Positions 6,096-6,144 of a stretch of DNA of 6,144 nucleotides are shown here, piece by piece (positions within the stretch are counted from its first letter, which is position 1; every line of letters starts with the position of its first letter). Location of the stretch: NCBI GenBank assembly GCA_964485695.1, contig CAZAKZ010000242.1, positions 1-6,144 on the forward strand, in the 5' to 3' direction. Made by a program: the position numbers and the translations under genes. Source of the DNA: CAZAKZ01 sp964485695. Its GTDB lineage: Bacteria; Planctomycetota; JAFGQW01. The notes under the pieces are model-generated. The model saw nothing but the letters and a program-made list of their open reading frames with translations, was not told the DNA's origin and searched no databases.

Positions 6096-6144
6096 ATAGC
6101 CGGTCTTGATTCCTAGCACTCCATAAGTGATTCGAACAACTACG

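Overview
The window is GC-rich bacterial DNA with four protein genes. It most resembles a Planctomycetota genome, with Verrucomicrobiota or Acidobacteriota as alternatives. This placement is an inference from gene families. An ECF-type sigma factor of the kinase-linked group sits directly before a zinc-ribbon Ser/Thr kinase, a layout common in those phyla. The last gene encodes a short secreted beta-rich protein of a type I associate with planctomycete genomes. No RNA gene, transposon, CRISPR array or phage gene was seen.

Layout. Positions 1-77 are an AT-richer upstream region. Positions 78-809 (+) encode the ECF-like sigma factor. A 93-bp gap follows, carrying a perfect 9-bp inverted repeat. 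Positions 903-3545 (+) encode an 880-residue membrane kinase. It has two successive kinase-plus-RDD modules: the first kinase is intact, and the second has lost almost all catalytic residues. Only 20 bp later comes the convergent gene 3566-5305 (-), an exported peptidase M19 (membrane dipeptidase-like) protein in which three of the five expected metal ligands are replaced. Its best start is a TTG at 5305, because a strong ribosome site and a sigma-70-like promoter overlap the longer reading frame. A divergent intergenic region of about 350 bp holds promoters for both sides and a possible 26-codon mini-ORF. Positions 5655-6095 (+) encode a 146-residue secreted protein. The last 49 bp show nothing recognisable.

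How the genes may work together. The sigma factor and kinase form a plausible signalling pair, in which the kinase could phosphorylate the sigma factor or its partners. The peptidase-like protein and the small secreted protein both act outside the cytoplasm and are transcribed divergently. Nothing in the sequence ties them to the kinase beyond proximity. The two most interesting points are the kinase/pseudokinase duplication and the degenerate metal site of the M19 protein.
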